In this document: one piece after another, positions 9,605 to 19,520 of the stretch
Layout: each line of letters opens with the position of its first letter
Numbering within the stretch: position 1 is the first letter of the stretch
NCBI GenBank assembly: GCA_965222765.1
Contig: CBDCVG010000045.1
Location: 62,001 to 126,000, forward strand
Direction: 5' to 3'
DNA: 64,000 nucleotides
Source of the DNA: Caldora sp965222765
GTDB lineage: Bacteria > Cyanobacteriota > Cyanobacteriia > Cyanobacteriales > Coleofasciculaceae
Made by a program: the position numbers and the translations under genes
Notes under the pieces: generated by a model
Database searches by the model: none
Told to the model about the DNA's origin: nothing
Seen by the model: the letters and a program-made list of their open reading frames with translations, nothing else

Positions 9605-9886
9605 TTGTTTCTACCACACTTGAAGTTTCTGGTTCATCACCTAAAGGAAGTTCCCCCTGCTCCCTGCTCCCCTGCCTTCATAGAGCAAAGGAAAAGAAGG
9701 CTTAAGCAAAACCGGGGGTTTGAAAGGCGGATTTGGTATGACAATCAGTTCAGGAAACCAAGGCTCAGGAATAGATGGGATGCTCCCTTCAAAGATTCGT
9801 GCCGCTACCCTAACACGTCCCTTCACAAATGTCATTGGTCATTAACTAACACAAAAGACTAATGACCAATGACCAATGACCACCGT

Positions 9887-12109
9887 CTAAGTATCAATGC
9901 TAGAGGCAATTTGTTTTGGTGATAAGTATGGATAGGGAACTTTACCTTCTTGCTCCAACTTTTTGTTCCGTACCTCAATCTCTAACGCTATCAAATTCAG
10001 CTTTGCCATAAATACAGCATGGATATCGGGGAATAAATCATTTTCTAAGGGCAAATCGGACAGGGGATGCAAAGATGGGCTGGAAAGAAGGTTAGAGAAA
10101 AATACCTGAAAGTGGGCATTTGTCAAACTCTGCAATGCACCAAACACGTATTCCATTGTGATATCCCCTTCCGTTTCCGGCACTCCCCGGAACAGTACGT
10201 TGGGTCGATTGGGGACATACGTTAGGTTTTGGCACTGGGAGAAGTTGATTGCTGAATGTTGGGCGCTGGCTAGAAAGATAATATTTGTTAGAGTATTCAC
10301 CAACAGCTCCTGGGTTTCAATCTTTTCAGGAAAGCCGGGAACCGCTCCACGTTCTGGATCTGCAGTTTCTTGTGCCCATGTTTGTATAACTGGATCAGCT
10401 GCTACAGCAGCATCATCTTTATAGACAGCTGCTACCACGTTGCTTATGTACTCAATCAGTGCATTCCAAATTTTGAACCCATCGTCCCGGAAGAAAAAGT
10501 CTTCCACACCATCGGAACCCTCCTCATCAAATCCCCGTGATAATAACTGTTGGGGAAAGCTCATACCAAAAAAGTCCCACTTCTTCCATTCCTTGAAAAT
10601 TAGCCGCAACCCTCCAGTGGTACCAGCACTAAAGGTGCGATCAGTAAATGGTTTATCTTTAGCAACCAAAGTCTGACGTGCCAAGAAGTTAATGCCAATC
10701 GTGTCTTGGAAATGTGGCTTTAGTAGTTGACCGATGGGGTGTGATGAGGGAAAGCAGTTGTGATGACTCATAACAAAAGGCTCTACAGCCAGATGAGTTA
10801 AACCTAAGTGAAAGGTAAACTGATGATACTGGCTGTCAGCAGATGCTGCATGGATTTTCGCCAACAGATATTTATTGGGATATGGGTAATTAGGGGTATA
10901 AACTTCATTTTTACGGTCTTGGTAGCGGGTTAGTTGAATACCCAGCAGATTAAGTCTGGATTTACCATCTTCTAGTAGCTCCCGATATACCAATACATAT
11001 GGAGCATAGAAAACTTTACCCTGAACCTGAGGAATATCCTCCAAGTCGCCGTAATCAAGAATGAAAAGCCGTTTTTCGGCAATTAGTTCTGGAATAGACT
11101 TGCCTTGAGCTGTTAAGTGCCTCATCTCTTGAGGGATTACCCCTTCATTAGTACAGAGGGTAATCACCATGGGATTGACCCCTTGAATCAATTGACGGCA
11201 AAATTCCACATCATCCTTCCAAGTCTGCGGAATCTTAGTTGGTGCTTGAATCCAGCCGGCGTAGTAGGCTGTCCAAGGATCATCCCCAGATTGTTGAATT
11301 TTTTCCAGTCTCCGAGAGAAATTAATTTCTGAGTAGACATACTCAATAAGCCGCTCTATCAAGAATCCCAATTTCTTGGGTGGTAATTCCCGACCAGGGG
11401 GTAGACCTTTTACCATAGGTGGAAATTCTTCTAGGGGTAGATCCGGTGTATCCTTCCGGCGAGGATACTTTAGATATTCGTACTTTTGTGTTCTGTCTGT
11501 AGCTTGCTGTTGTATGAGTTGCGAGATTCCTTGTAATTTATCTGTAGCTTTTTGTTGTATGAGTTGCGGGATTGTTTGTGCTTGAGCTATAGCTTGCTGT
11601 TGTGTGACTTGTGAGATGTGCTTTTTGAGGTCTTCTAAAAGCTCATAGATGAAATTTAGGTTTTGCTTCGGCTCCATCTCTTCGGCTAGAGATTGGATAG
11701 CTTCGGTGTAAGTTTTTTGATGGACACTGATAATTTGTTCAGTAGTGGCTTGGTCAGCCTCAATTTCTGTAGACCAATTGATGATGGTTTCGGTGTCGCT
11801 CTTGGCTGACATCTGGACAGTAGTGATGATGTTCTTAAGTGAAGGGATATTGGGTTTCATCTCCACCAGAGAATGCTTCATTATGTATTTTTGGTCATCA
11901 CGCAACTCCAGACGTTCTTTGTATTCTAGTCCCTTAAAAGTTTTAAAAGAGCGCACAGCCCCAACTTCGTCTTTACCAGGTGGTTCTAATGCTAGCCATT
12001 GATAGATAGGCCACCAGTTCATAGTTTCTGGGCCAAAGGGTCTGAATGTTGCCCACACTTTGTCGATGGGCGCTGGCACAACACCTTCGATTTTTGCTCC
12101 ACTACTCAT
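9887..12109 (-). CDS. Lipoxygenase with N-terminal SRPBCC domain
   Basis: About 740 residues from the ATG at 12109, chosen over a GTG at 12136 because GAGGAAT sits just upstream. An SRPBCC (START-like) lipid-binding domain covers about 1-145 (APIDKVWATFRPFG, GAVRSFKTF). A Gln-rich helical linker with two near-repeats of IPQLIQQKATDKLQGISQL follows, then the lipoxygenase domain from about 215. Iron ligands are present: HLGLTH followed by LAVEPF (about 430), and SAQHSAINF (about 620). The conserved C-terminal Ile is replaced; the chain ends SSIDT. Such enzymes insert O2 into polyunsaturated fatty acids to give hydroperoxides. The SRPBCC domain could present substrate. Confidence 0.9.
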   Translation of the reverse strand: MSSGAKIEGVVPAPIDKVWATFRPFGPETMNWWPIYQWLALEPPGKDEVGAVRSFKTFKGLEYKERLELRDDQKYIMKHSLVEMKPNIPSLKNIITTVQMSAKSDTETIINWSTEIEADQATTEQIISVHQKTYTEAIQSLAEEMEPKQNLNFIYELLEDLKKHISQVTQQQAIAQAQTIPQLIQQKATDKLQGISQLIQQQATDRTQKYEYLKYPRRKDTPDLPLEEFPPMVKGLPPGRELPPKKLGFLIERLIEYVYSEINFSRRLEKIQQSGDDPWTAYYAGWIQAPTKIPQTWKDDVEFCRQLIQGVNPMVITLCTNEGVIPQEMRHLTAQGKSIPELIAEKRLFILDYGDLEDIPQVQGKVFYAPYVLVYRELLEDGKSRLNLLGIQLTRYQDRKNEVYTPNYPYPNKYLLAKIHAASADSQYHQFTFHLGLTHLAVEPFVMSHHNCFPSSHPIGQLLKPHFQDTIGINFLARQTLVAKDKPFTDRTFSAGTTGGLRLIFKEWKKWDFFGMSFPQQLLSRGFDEEGSDGVEDFFFRDDGFKIWNALIEYISNVVAAVYKDDAAVAADPVIQTWAQETADPERGAVPGFPEKIETQELLVNTLTNIIFLASAQHSAINFSQCQNLTYVPNRPNVLFRGVPETEGDITMEYVFGALQSLTNAHFQVFFSNLLSSPSLHPLSDLPLENDLFPDIHAVFMAKLNLIALEIEVRNKKLEQEGKVPYPYLSPKQIASSIDT

Positions 12110-12317
12110 CCTTTTATTCCTCGTAAGTACCGGCACAGAATTATGTTCAATTATGTTCTTGATTCTCTAAAGCTAAGACGCATTTAAACCACGTTCCAAA
12201 ATCTATATTAATCTCTCGTGGCGTATTAATCTGCGGTTAAATTTTGTTAACATCCGAAATACCGATTTTGCCGTTAATTAGATCACAAAACTGCATTATC
12301 GCAATACAACATTTTTT

Positions 12318-12567
12318 ACAAATAACCAACAACTAACAACTTGCTAACACTTGCATCCCCCGTGTTGTCTTCCAAGGGATGAGTTAAACGTAGATGGTGG
12401 ATTAAGTGCTAATTGTCCTGCGATCGCGTCGCTTGGTCTAACTGAGATCTTGCACGCCTGTCGAAAATTGATCTGTGAAGGTAGGGAGCAGGGAGCATTA
12501 AGCTCATCCCACGACGAAAGTACGTGGGATGCAAGCGTTATTTGTTGTTGGTTGTTAGTTGTTTGTC
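12318..12567. mobile_element. Small inverted-repeat element with hairpin arms
   Basis: Left arm 12318-12383 and right arm 12503-12567 are imperfect inverted copies of about 65 bp. Each arm is itself a hairpin (CATCCC...GGGATGAG), and each carries AACAACTAACAAC-like sequence at its outer edge. There is no coding capacity. Terminal hairpins recall IS200/IS605-derived non-autonomous elements, but no transposase is present to test this. Confidence 0.5.
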
Positions 12568-12600
12568 AAGAAAAACTTTCTAACAAATAACTTGCCAACC

Positions 12601-12655
12601 AAGCGGCGGGCGGCTATCCCTCCCATCCCTAGAAGGAATGGGCTTCCCGCCGCTT
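12601..12655. terminator. Strong nested hairpin, terminator or element end
   Basis: Outer arms AAGCGGCGGG (12601-12610) and CCCGCCGCTT (12646-12655) pair perfectly. Inside them CCCATCCCT pairs with AGGAATGGG with one mismatch. It lies downstream of the exoprotein gene on the minus strand, so it could terminate that transcript. No U-run follows on that strand, so an IS200/IS605-type end is an alternative. Confidence 0.45.
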
Positions 12656-12743
12656 TCGGTGATAAGATTGGACGGTTTCAGTACCGAAATTGATTGCTCT
12701 TATTGTTGTTATTAAGTATTTATGATGCATAGTGCAAGATGTG

Positions 12744-12803
12744 AGTCTAAGCTTAAACGCATTCACCTTGCATGTTTCGGACAGGCAAGATGCCTGTTCA
12801 ACA
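12744..12803. repeat. Dispersed repeat E, copy 1 (overlaps exoprotein 3' end)
   Basis: Contains GTCTAAGCTTAAACGC, TTCACCTTGCAT and the small palindrome GGCAAGATGCC followed by TGTTC. The same sequence in opposite orientation is at 37962-38016, and the palindrome part recurs at 27061-27082. It supplies the last codons and stop of the TPS exoprotein gene. Confidence 0.7.
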
Positions 12804-15642
12804 AGAAGCTAGGAGCAGCCACCAGTTGCACAGTCCCATCTGGCTCAATTATCCAGCCTGTAGCCTCAACTAAAGGAGCTTGGCTCTTAGAGTTAGAATC
12901 TTGAATTGGCAATTGATGATTGGTAATTTCTTCTGTTTTCCTTATCTCTGTGTCTCCTCCACTTCCGGAGACTCGCCAATCAATCCAACCTGGGGTAGGA
13001 TTCAATACCTCACCAGGAGTCGGTGGTAATCCACCTCTGCCAGTCACTACAAAGCTATTTTCCCTTGCTTGAGATGAACAAGTTTGAGCAATTTGATTGC
13101 TAGAATCAGTGAAAGTTTCGGGTAACTCGGCTAATCCTTGTACTGGATCAATTCCTTGAATATCAATTTGTACCTCCCCGTTGAATTCCACACCAAGCTC
13201 AGAAGTAGCAGTGATATCACTTAGTGGGGTTAATCTCTCTCGAAATTGAGCACCGAAAACACCTTGAGCCGTAATACTGACTCTTCCTCCAGAACCGGCT
13301 TGAGCATTGGCGGTAATGTCGCTATTTTCTTCAGGAACAGCCACAATTAAAGGAGCATCGATATTCAAATTGCCACCATTACCTGTTCCGCCTAAGGCAG
13401 TTGCAGTAATTGAACTCTCATTCCGGAGTAATAATAAAGAGTCTACATCAAGGATAATGTTACCACCCAATCCTAAAGCTGTAGTGGCATTGATTTGTCC
13501 TTCTTGATCGAGCAATATTGAATCAGCATTAATGATTAACGTTCCCGCATCACCACTTCCTTGATGTCTGACCCGAATTTGACCTCCATCTTGTATAGTC
13601 AAGTTATCCGTATTAATCGTCACTTCTCCTGTCTTTCCTGTAAGTCCTGGAGGTACGAACAGAGCCTGTTGTATTGCTGTATTAAAAGCTAAAGCACTCC
13701 CTTCGATTCCAGCGGGAAACTGATCAGCAGTAGTGCCACTGATGAAAATTTCAGAGGAATCGATGGTTATCTCACCAGCATCGCCACTAGCTGATGTACC
13801 TGAAGTAATAATACCCCCATCGAGCACTCTGATTTGGGGAGCATCAATGATGGTATTGCCAGCATTTCCCTTACTAAAGGTTAGTGTTCCTAGTCGGCTG
13901 GGAAAAAGAAGCAAGGGATTGCTACCAATAACTTCAATTGATTCAGAGGCATTGACAATAACATTACCACCATTGCCTGTTCCCGAGTTGGGTAGAGGAG
14001 GTTGCCCAAAAGTGGCAGTGGATGTAAAAATGCTTGATACTAAAGCTGCGCCATCTCTGATACTTAAGGTATCAGTTGTTACATTGATATTACCAGCGTT
14101 GCCAGAGCCAGTAATACTATTAAAAATTCCACTAAGATTGTCGGGGTTTAGAGGGCTGGTTCCTACCATTTCCACTTGTTGAGCATTGATTTCTATATCT
14201 CCTGCCTTACCTTCTCCAGCACCCACGGGATTGCCAATCAATTGGTTGAAACTGTATGCAGCTACATTTGCTCCCCTAAACAGTCCTAACTGCTGGGTGG
14301 ATAAGGTAATTTTGCCACCATCACCTTTTCCTATAGTTAGAGCGATAATACCGCTAGAAATGAAAGGTGCAAAGAAATTGATTCCACTTGCTTCCACTGA
14401 CTCAGCAGCATTGACTTGGATATCTCCTCCCTTTCCAGCTCCCTGAACAAAGGAGAAAACCATTGCTCCATCAAATAGATTGATTCTGGGGATAGATACA
14501 TTTAGATCTCCCCCTCTTCCTGCACCCAGAGTGTAGCTAGCAATTCCACTAGTTACAATAGGACTAAATGGATAAGTGCCAGTAGCTATGATTGAGTTAC
14601 TATTTACGGTAACTTTGCCCCCATATCCCGTTGCTTGTGGTCCTACCCACGTAACCACTTGTCCCCCATCCTCGAAGTTAAGTTGTGCTGCATTGACAGT
14701 AACATCCCCTGCCGCTCCTGCTCCATAAGTTTCACTCGAAATGCGGCTATTGAGGAGTTGGATTAGAGGGTCTTGATTAGGTTCAGGAGGAGTAAAACCA
14801 CTAATAGCAAGGTTTCCAGTAGCATTGATAGTAACATCTAGTCCCGTTTGGTTACTGAGAGTGTGGGAAATAATTTGCGATCGCTCTAAGGTAATATTCT
14901 CTCCTTGTACCTGGATACTACCATTCCCTGTTGCCCCAACATTAATAGTATTCGTCACTGTACTATCTCTTAGGGAAATATCCCCCTTGCTGTTAAGGAT
15001 CAGGTTTCCTCCCTGTGCAGTTAATGAACCCGTTATCGTTATCTCATCCCCTTGCAGAGTTAAATCTTGCCCTGGAGCAACAGCTAAATTACCTTCATTG
15101 GTTAGCGGTGCAGTATGATTACGCGAAGCATTGGTAAATAATACTCCTGGTTGGATAGTCAATAAACTACTATTAGCTGTATCTGTAGCACTATAAAAAG
15201 CATTATCTCCCAACTTGATGCCATCAGCAGTGCTAGCGGTAAAGGAACCACCGATATTTAACTGAGCATTCGGCTCAAAGATAATGCCATTGGGATTGAT
15301 TAAAAATAAGTTAGCCGTACCGTTAGTTTGAATTAAGCCATCAATAGTAGAAATGTTTCCCCCAGTGACTCGCGTGAGGATATTCTGTACACTCAGTGCA
15401 TTGTCAAAATAAGCCGTTTGTCCAGTAAGTACCGAAAACTGCTCAAAACTGTGAAATAAATTAGTGCCTGCTGCTGTACCACCAGTCAGAGTCAGAATAT
15501 TGCCATTGGGGGTAACAACAGAATTATTAGGTAAGGTATCATCCGGCACAATTTGAGCTTGCACCGGTAGGATTGATGCAAGCAAACAAGAAGTAATGGA
15601 TGCGATAGTGCAATAAAAGCTTGGTGTTGCGCGAATGCTCAT
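12763..15642 (-). CDS. TPS-type exoprotein with filamentous haemagglutinin N-terminal domain
   Basis: 959 residues. A signal peptide (about 1-30, ending PVQAQ) precedes the two-partner secretion domain: TGGTAAGTNLFHSFEQFSV, NILTRVTGGNISTIDGLI and the NPNGIIF motif (about 30-280). The remainder is a long beta-helix of repeated GNGGNVIVNA/GDAGEITIDS-type turns up to about 870. A conserved C-terminal segment follows with CSSQARENSFVVTGRGGLPP and TPGWIDWRVSG. It would be exported through an outer-membrane TpsB pore, which is not in this window. The last 11 residues (NRHLACPKHAR) are encoded by repeat E. A truncated paralogue lies directly upstream. Confidence 0.9.
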   Translation of the reverse strand: MSIRATPSFYCTIASITSCLLASILPVQAQIVPDDTLPNNSVVTPNGNILTLTGGTAAGTNLFHSFEQFSVLTGQTAYFDNALSVQNILTRVTGGNISTIDGLIQTNGTANLFLINPNGIIFEPNAQLNIGGSFTASTADGIKLGDNAFYSATDTANSSLLTIQPGVLFTNASRNHTAPLTNEGNLAVAPGQDLTLQGDEITITGSLTAQGGNLILNSKGDISLRDSTVTNTINVGATGNGSIQVQGENITLERSQIISHTLSNQTGLDVTINATGNLAISGFTPPEPNQDPLIQLLNSRISSETYGAGAAGDVTVNAAQLNFEDGGQVVTWVGPQATGYGGKVTVNSNSIIATGTYPFSPIVTSGIASYTLGAGRGGDLNVSIPRINLFDGAMVFSFVQGAGKGGDIQVNAAESVEASGINFFAPFISSGIIALTIGKGDGGKITLSTQQLGLFRGANVAAYSFNQLIGNPVGAGEGKAGDIEINAQQVEMVGTSPLNPDNLSGIFNSITGSGNAGNINVTTDTLSIRDGAALVSSIFTSTATFGQPPLPNSGTGNGGNVIVNASESIEVIGSNPLLLFPSRLGTLTFSKGNAGNTIIDAPQIRVLDGGIITSGTSASGDAGEITIDSSEIFISGTTADQFPAGIEGSALAFNTAIQQALFVPPGLTGKTGEVTINTDNLTIQDGGQIRVRHQGSGDAGTLIINADSILLDQEGQINATTALGLGGNIILDVDSLLLLRNESSITATALGGTGNGGNLNIDAPLIVAVPEENSDITANAQAGSGGRVSITAQGVFGAQFRERLTPLSDITATSELGVEFNGEVQIDIQGIDPVQGLAELPETFTDSSNQIAQTCSSQARENSFVVTGRGGLPPTPGEVLNPTPGWIDWRVSGSGGDTEIRKTEEITNHQLPIQDSNSKSQAPLVEATGWIIEPDGTVQLVAAPSFLLNRHLACPKHAR

Positions 15643-15697
15643 GCTGTATTTATTGGTTAAGTCGAAGGAATCAGTAGATTCACCTCAAACAAACAGA

Positions 15698-17976
15698 TCA
15701 TTTGTTGATGGGGAATGAGTTTGCTCGACAATTCTGTGGGAAGTACTTATTAGAGGATACTGTAAGAGAAGGAGCAGCCACTAGTCGCACCGTTCCATCT
15801 ATATCTTTTACCCAGCCTGTAGCCTCAACTAAAGGATCTGGAATTTGAGAGTGAGAATCTTGAATTGGCGATTGATGATTGGTAATTTCTTCTGTTTCCC
15901 TTGTTAACTCATCTCCCCGACTTCCAGAGACTCGCCAATCAATCCAACCTGGGGTAGGATTCAACGCCTCACCAGGAGTTGGTGGTAATCCCCCTCTGCC
16001 AGTTACCACAAAGTTATTTTCCCTTGCTTGAGATGAACAAGTTTGAGCAATTTGATTGCTAGAATCAGTGAAAGTTTCGGGTAACTCGGCTAATCCTTGT
16101 ACTGGATCAATTCCTTGAATATCAAATTGCCACTAAAGAATGTAGCTGAATTGATTATTCCTCCGTCGAGCAATCTGAGTTGGGGAGTATTAATGATCGT
16201 ATTGCCAGTATTTCCCGTACCCGAAGTTCCTGTTCCTAATCGACTGGAAAAAAGAAGCAAGGGACTGCTACCAATTATTTCAATTGATTCAGATGCCTTG
16301 ACAGTAACATTACCACCATTGCCTGTTGCAGAGTTGGGTAGAGGTTGTCCAATGCTAGTAATTGATCGAAAAACCGATGATGCTACAACTCCTCCATCTC
16401 TAATACTTAAGGTGTCGGTTGTTAGCATGAGATTACCTGCATTTCCCGAACCACTAGTAACACTGAGAATTCCAGGAATATTTTCAGGAGCTAGAAGACT
16501 GACTCCTACCACTTCCACTTGTTGAGCATTGACTGTTACATCCCCTGCATTGCCTTCTCCAGCACCGTTTACCGGAGTGCCAATCAATTGATTTAAACTG
16601 GATGAAACTACTTTTGCTCCCTCAAACAGCCTTAAGTAACGGGTAGATAAGCTAACTGTACCACCATCACCTTGTGCTAAGGTTTGAGCAAGAATACCAC
16701 TAGAAAACTGAGTTGCTAAGGGATTGAGTCCTGTTGCTTCAAACGAATTAGCAGCCTTGACTTGGATATCCCCTCCCTTTCCAGTTCCCTGAACTAAGGA
16801 GAAGATTCTTGCTCCATCAATTAGATTGATACTGGAGGTGGATACATCTATCTCTCCCCCTCTTCCTCCACCCAGAGTATAGCTAGCAATCCCACTAGGT
16901 AAAAGAGGACTAAACGGATAAGCGCCAGTAGCAGCAATAGAGTTGGTGGCGCTCACCCTAACTTTGCCACCATTAGCCGTTGCTTGTGGCCCTACCACAG
17001 TAGAAATCTGTCCCCCATCCTCTAAACTAATTGCTGCTGCATTGACAGTAATATCTCCTCCTGCTCCCACTCCAGAGGTTTCACTGGAAATGCGACTATT
17101 GAAAGTGAAAGGATTTTGATTTGATTGAGGGGGGGTAAAACCAGTAATGGTAATGGCTCCAGCGGCATTGACAATCAGATCTGGTGCAGTTTGGTTACTG
17201 CTAGTGCTCGAAATAATTTGCGATCGCTCTAAGGTAATATTCTCTGCTTCTAGATGGATACTACCATTTCCTGTTATCCCAACATTATTATTGGTTACTG
17301 TACTATCTCTTAGGGAAATATCCCCCTTACTATTAAGGAGTAGATTTCCTCCCTGTGCAGTTACTGAACCTGTTATCGTTATCTCATCCCCTTGCAAAGT
17401 TAAATCTTGCCTTGGAGCAACAGCTAAATTACCTTCATTCCTAATTTGTGCAGTGTAATTACGCGAAGCATTTGTAAATAGTACTCCTGGTTGAATCGTT
17501 AATAAACTACTATTGGCTGTATCTGTGGCGCTATAAAAAGCATTATCTCCTAATTTGATGCCATCAGCAGTGCTAGCAGTAAACGAACCGCCGATATTTA
17601 ACTGAGCATTCCGCTCAAAGATAATGCCATTGGGATTAATTAAAAATAAGTTAGCTGTACCGTTAGTTTGGATTAAGCCATCAATGGTGGAAATATTCCC
17701 TCCGGTGACTCGCGTGAGGATATTCTGTATATTCAGGTCATTATTAAAATAAGCAGTTTGTCCAGTAAGTACCGAAAATTGCTCAAAGCTGTGAAATAGA
17801 TTAGTACCTGCTGCTGTACCACCAGTAATGGTAAGAGTATTGACGTTGGGGGTAACGACAGAACTATTAGGTAAGGTATTATCCGGCATAATTTGAGCTT
17901 GCACTGGTAGCGCTAACGCGATCGCAAAATAGGCACGGAGTGTGATCGTGCTAAGATATGTTAAGCGAAGGTTCAT
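15698..17976 (-). pseudogene. Second TPS-type exoprotein, internal deletion and frameshift
   Basis: The N-terminal part (start 17976) is highly similar to the neighbouring exoprotein: signal peptide ending LPVQAQ, TPS domain with FEQFSVLTGQTAYF and NPNGIIFERNAQL, and beta-helix to about residue 610. It then joins, at about 16130, sequence matching the paralogue's DIQGIDPVQGLAELPETF in another frame. The open frame therefore stops at 16090. The C-terminal part (TGRGGLPPTPGEALNPTP) continues in the shifted frame to 15698. Compared with the intact copy about 225 codons are missing. The two genes look like a tandem duplication. A truncated but exported product from the first frame is possible. 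Confidence 0.85.
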
Positions 17977-18185
17977 TAAGTGCTTATGAGTTAAATATAA
18001 GGAGTCGTTAGACTCACATTACACAACCGTCTCATTCCTTTACTAAGAATGAGTCGATTCCACAATTTTTTGATAGTACTTATGATATCAAGCCTGCCTC
18101 AAAACTTATAGCGTATCCTAATTTAAGTTGATAGTCTGCTGTGCTTAACCGAACCTACGCTTACTACAGTATGACCAATCGTCAT

Positions 18186-19520
18186 TTACTCAACCAATGG
18201 CAAAATGATTTGAAACTCTGTACCAGTATCTGGATGAGAACACAGGAGTAACTGTCCTCTATGTTTTTTCGTAACAATTTGATTGCTAATTGCTAAACCC
18301 AAGCCAGTTCCCTTACCGATCGGTTTGGTAGTAAAGAACATTTCAAAGATTCGTTCTTGAATTTCTGAGGGTATTCCCGGACCATTATCCGCAATTCGGA
18401 TAGATACTAATTCAGTATTTGCTCCTTCTAAAAATTCTGTAATAATTTTAATCTGAGGTTGCCATGTAGTTGAATAATCTCCCTGTTCAGCCATTTTTTC
18501 TATTAGAGCCTCAATGGCATTACTAATGATATTTATGAATACTTGAGCTAGTTGACCTGAGTAGCAATTTATTGGTGGCAAATCTCCATAAATTTTAATT
18601 ACTTTAATACCATACTTAAGACGATTATTCAAAATAATTAAAGTACTCTCGATGCATTCATTAATGTCAGAAAGCTTGCGTTTAGCTTCATCTAAGTGAG
18701 AGAAGTTTTGCAAACTGCCTACAGTTTTAGTTAATCTATCAGAAGCTGTACCAATACTTGTGATTATTTTTGGGAAATCCTCTAGAATAAAATCAAAATC
18801 ACCTTCTTCTTTAAGTTCTTTAATCTTGGCAGATTCCTCAGGTATCTCCGATTCATAAGCAGCTAAAATTTTCATCAAATTTTGATAGTAGCTTTCTATG
18901 AATTCAAAATTGCAGCTGATACAAGCAGCAGGATTTTTGATTTCATGAGCAACACTAGCAACCATTTTTCCCAAACTTGCCATCTTTTCTGTTTGCATCA
19001 TCTGAGTTTGGGTTTGCTCATGTAGTAGCTGAGTTGTTAGTTGATGAATTTGTGATTGAGCTATGAGTAACTGATGCACATCTAGCAAGCGGTAAACTCC
19101 AGTCTCTATCTCTACCACAATCGGTTCATAAAGTATCTCAGCACGACGTTGCAGAGAACGGCGAGCTGCTTCTACAATCTGCATTTTGCCCCTGAGTATC
19201 AAAACCTCTGTACCGGCAAAACGGTACAAGGAAGCTAGAGGACGCTTGAGAAACAGTTCTAATCCATAAGGGCTACTCATTTGTTCCAAGAATCTACGCC
19301 GGGAAATCATCCCAGCAAACTGCCCCTGCTTCATCAAAATAACTCCCGGTAGAAGTTGATTGACTTGAAATTGATGCGCAACGTCTTTTCCCGGTTGAAA
19401 AGATTCAACGTGAAAATCGTATAATGATAGGTCTTGAAGCGTTGATTCTAGACCAAGATTATGAGGTCTAGATTTAGCAACTACTGATAGTTTAGTATTC
19501 GATTCATGCAAAACAAACAT
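18186..19520 (-). CDS. Sensor histidine kinase
   Basis: 444 residues without membrane segments. Residues 1-165 form a sensor region that includes PGVILMKQGQFAGMISRRRF, resembling a CBS-like regulatory segment. A coiled coil (about 150-180) leads to the HisKA box SVAHEIKNPAA (phospho-His about 191). A helical insert follows, then the HATPase domain with NIISNAIEAL (N box), DNGPGIP (G1), FFTTKP (F) and GKGTGLGLAIS (G2). All catalytic boxes are present. No response regulator is adjacent, so its partner is unknown. Confidence 0.9.
   Translation of the reverse strand: MFVLHESNTKLSVVAKSRPHNLGLESTLQDLSLYDFHVESFQPGKDVAHQFQVNQLLPGVILMKQGQFAGMISRRRFLEQMSSPYGLELFLKRPLASLYRFAGTEVLILRGKMQIVEAARRSLQRRAEILYEPIVVEIETGVYRLLDVHQLLIAQSQIHQLTTQLLHEQTQTQMMQTEKMASLGKMVASVAHEIKNPAACISCNFEFIESYYQNLMKILAAYESEIPEESAKIKELKEEGDFDFILEDFPKIITSIGTASDRLTKTVGSLQNFSHLDEAKRKLSDINECIESTLIILNNRLKYGIKVIKIYGDLPPINCYSGQLAQVFINIISNAIEALIEKMAEQGDYSTTWQPQIKIITEFLEGANTELVSIRIADNGPGIPSEIQERIFEMFFTTKPIGKGTGLGLAISNQIVTKKHRGQLLLCSHPDTGTEFQIILPLVE

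Larger units (their letters stand above)
12137..12762. other. Gene-free region with structured repeats
   Basis: No coding frame is credible here. It contains an inverted-repeat element (12318-12567), a strong hairpin (12601-12655) and the start of repeat E (12744), each listed separately. Confidence 0.6.

Noticed and set aside
9605..9862. Plus-strand 85-codon frame upstream of the antitoxin
   Set aside because: Arg/Lys-rich, no homology pattern, overlaps a TGACCAA repeat array and the likely toxin-antitoxin promoter.
13307..17458. Plus-strand frames opposite the exoprotein genes
   Set aside because: They are Pro/Leu/Ser-rich mirror frames produced by the Gly/Asn-rich beta-helix repeats on the minus strand.
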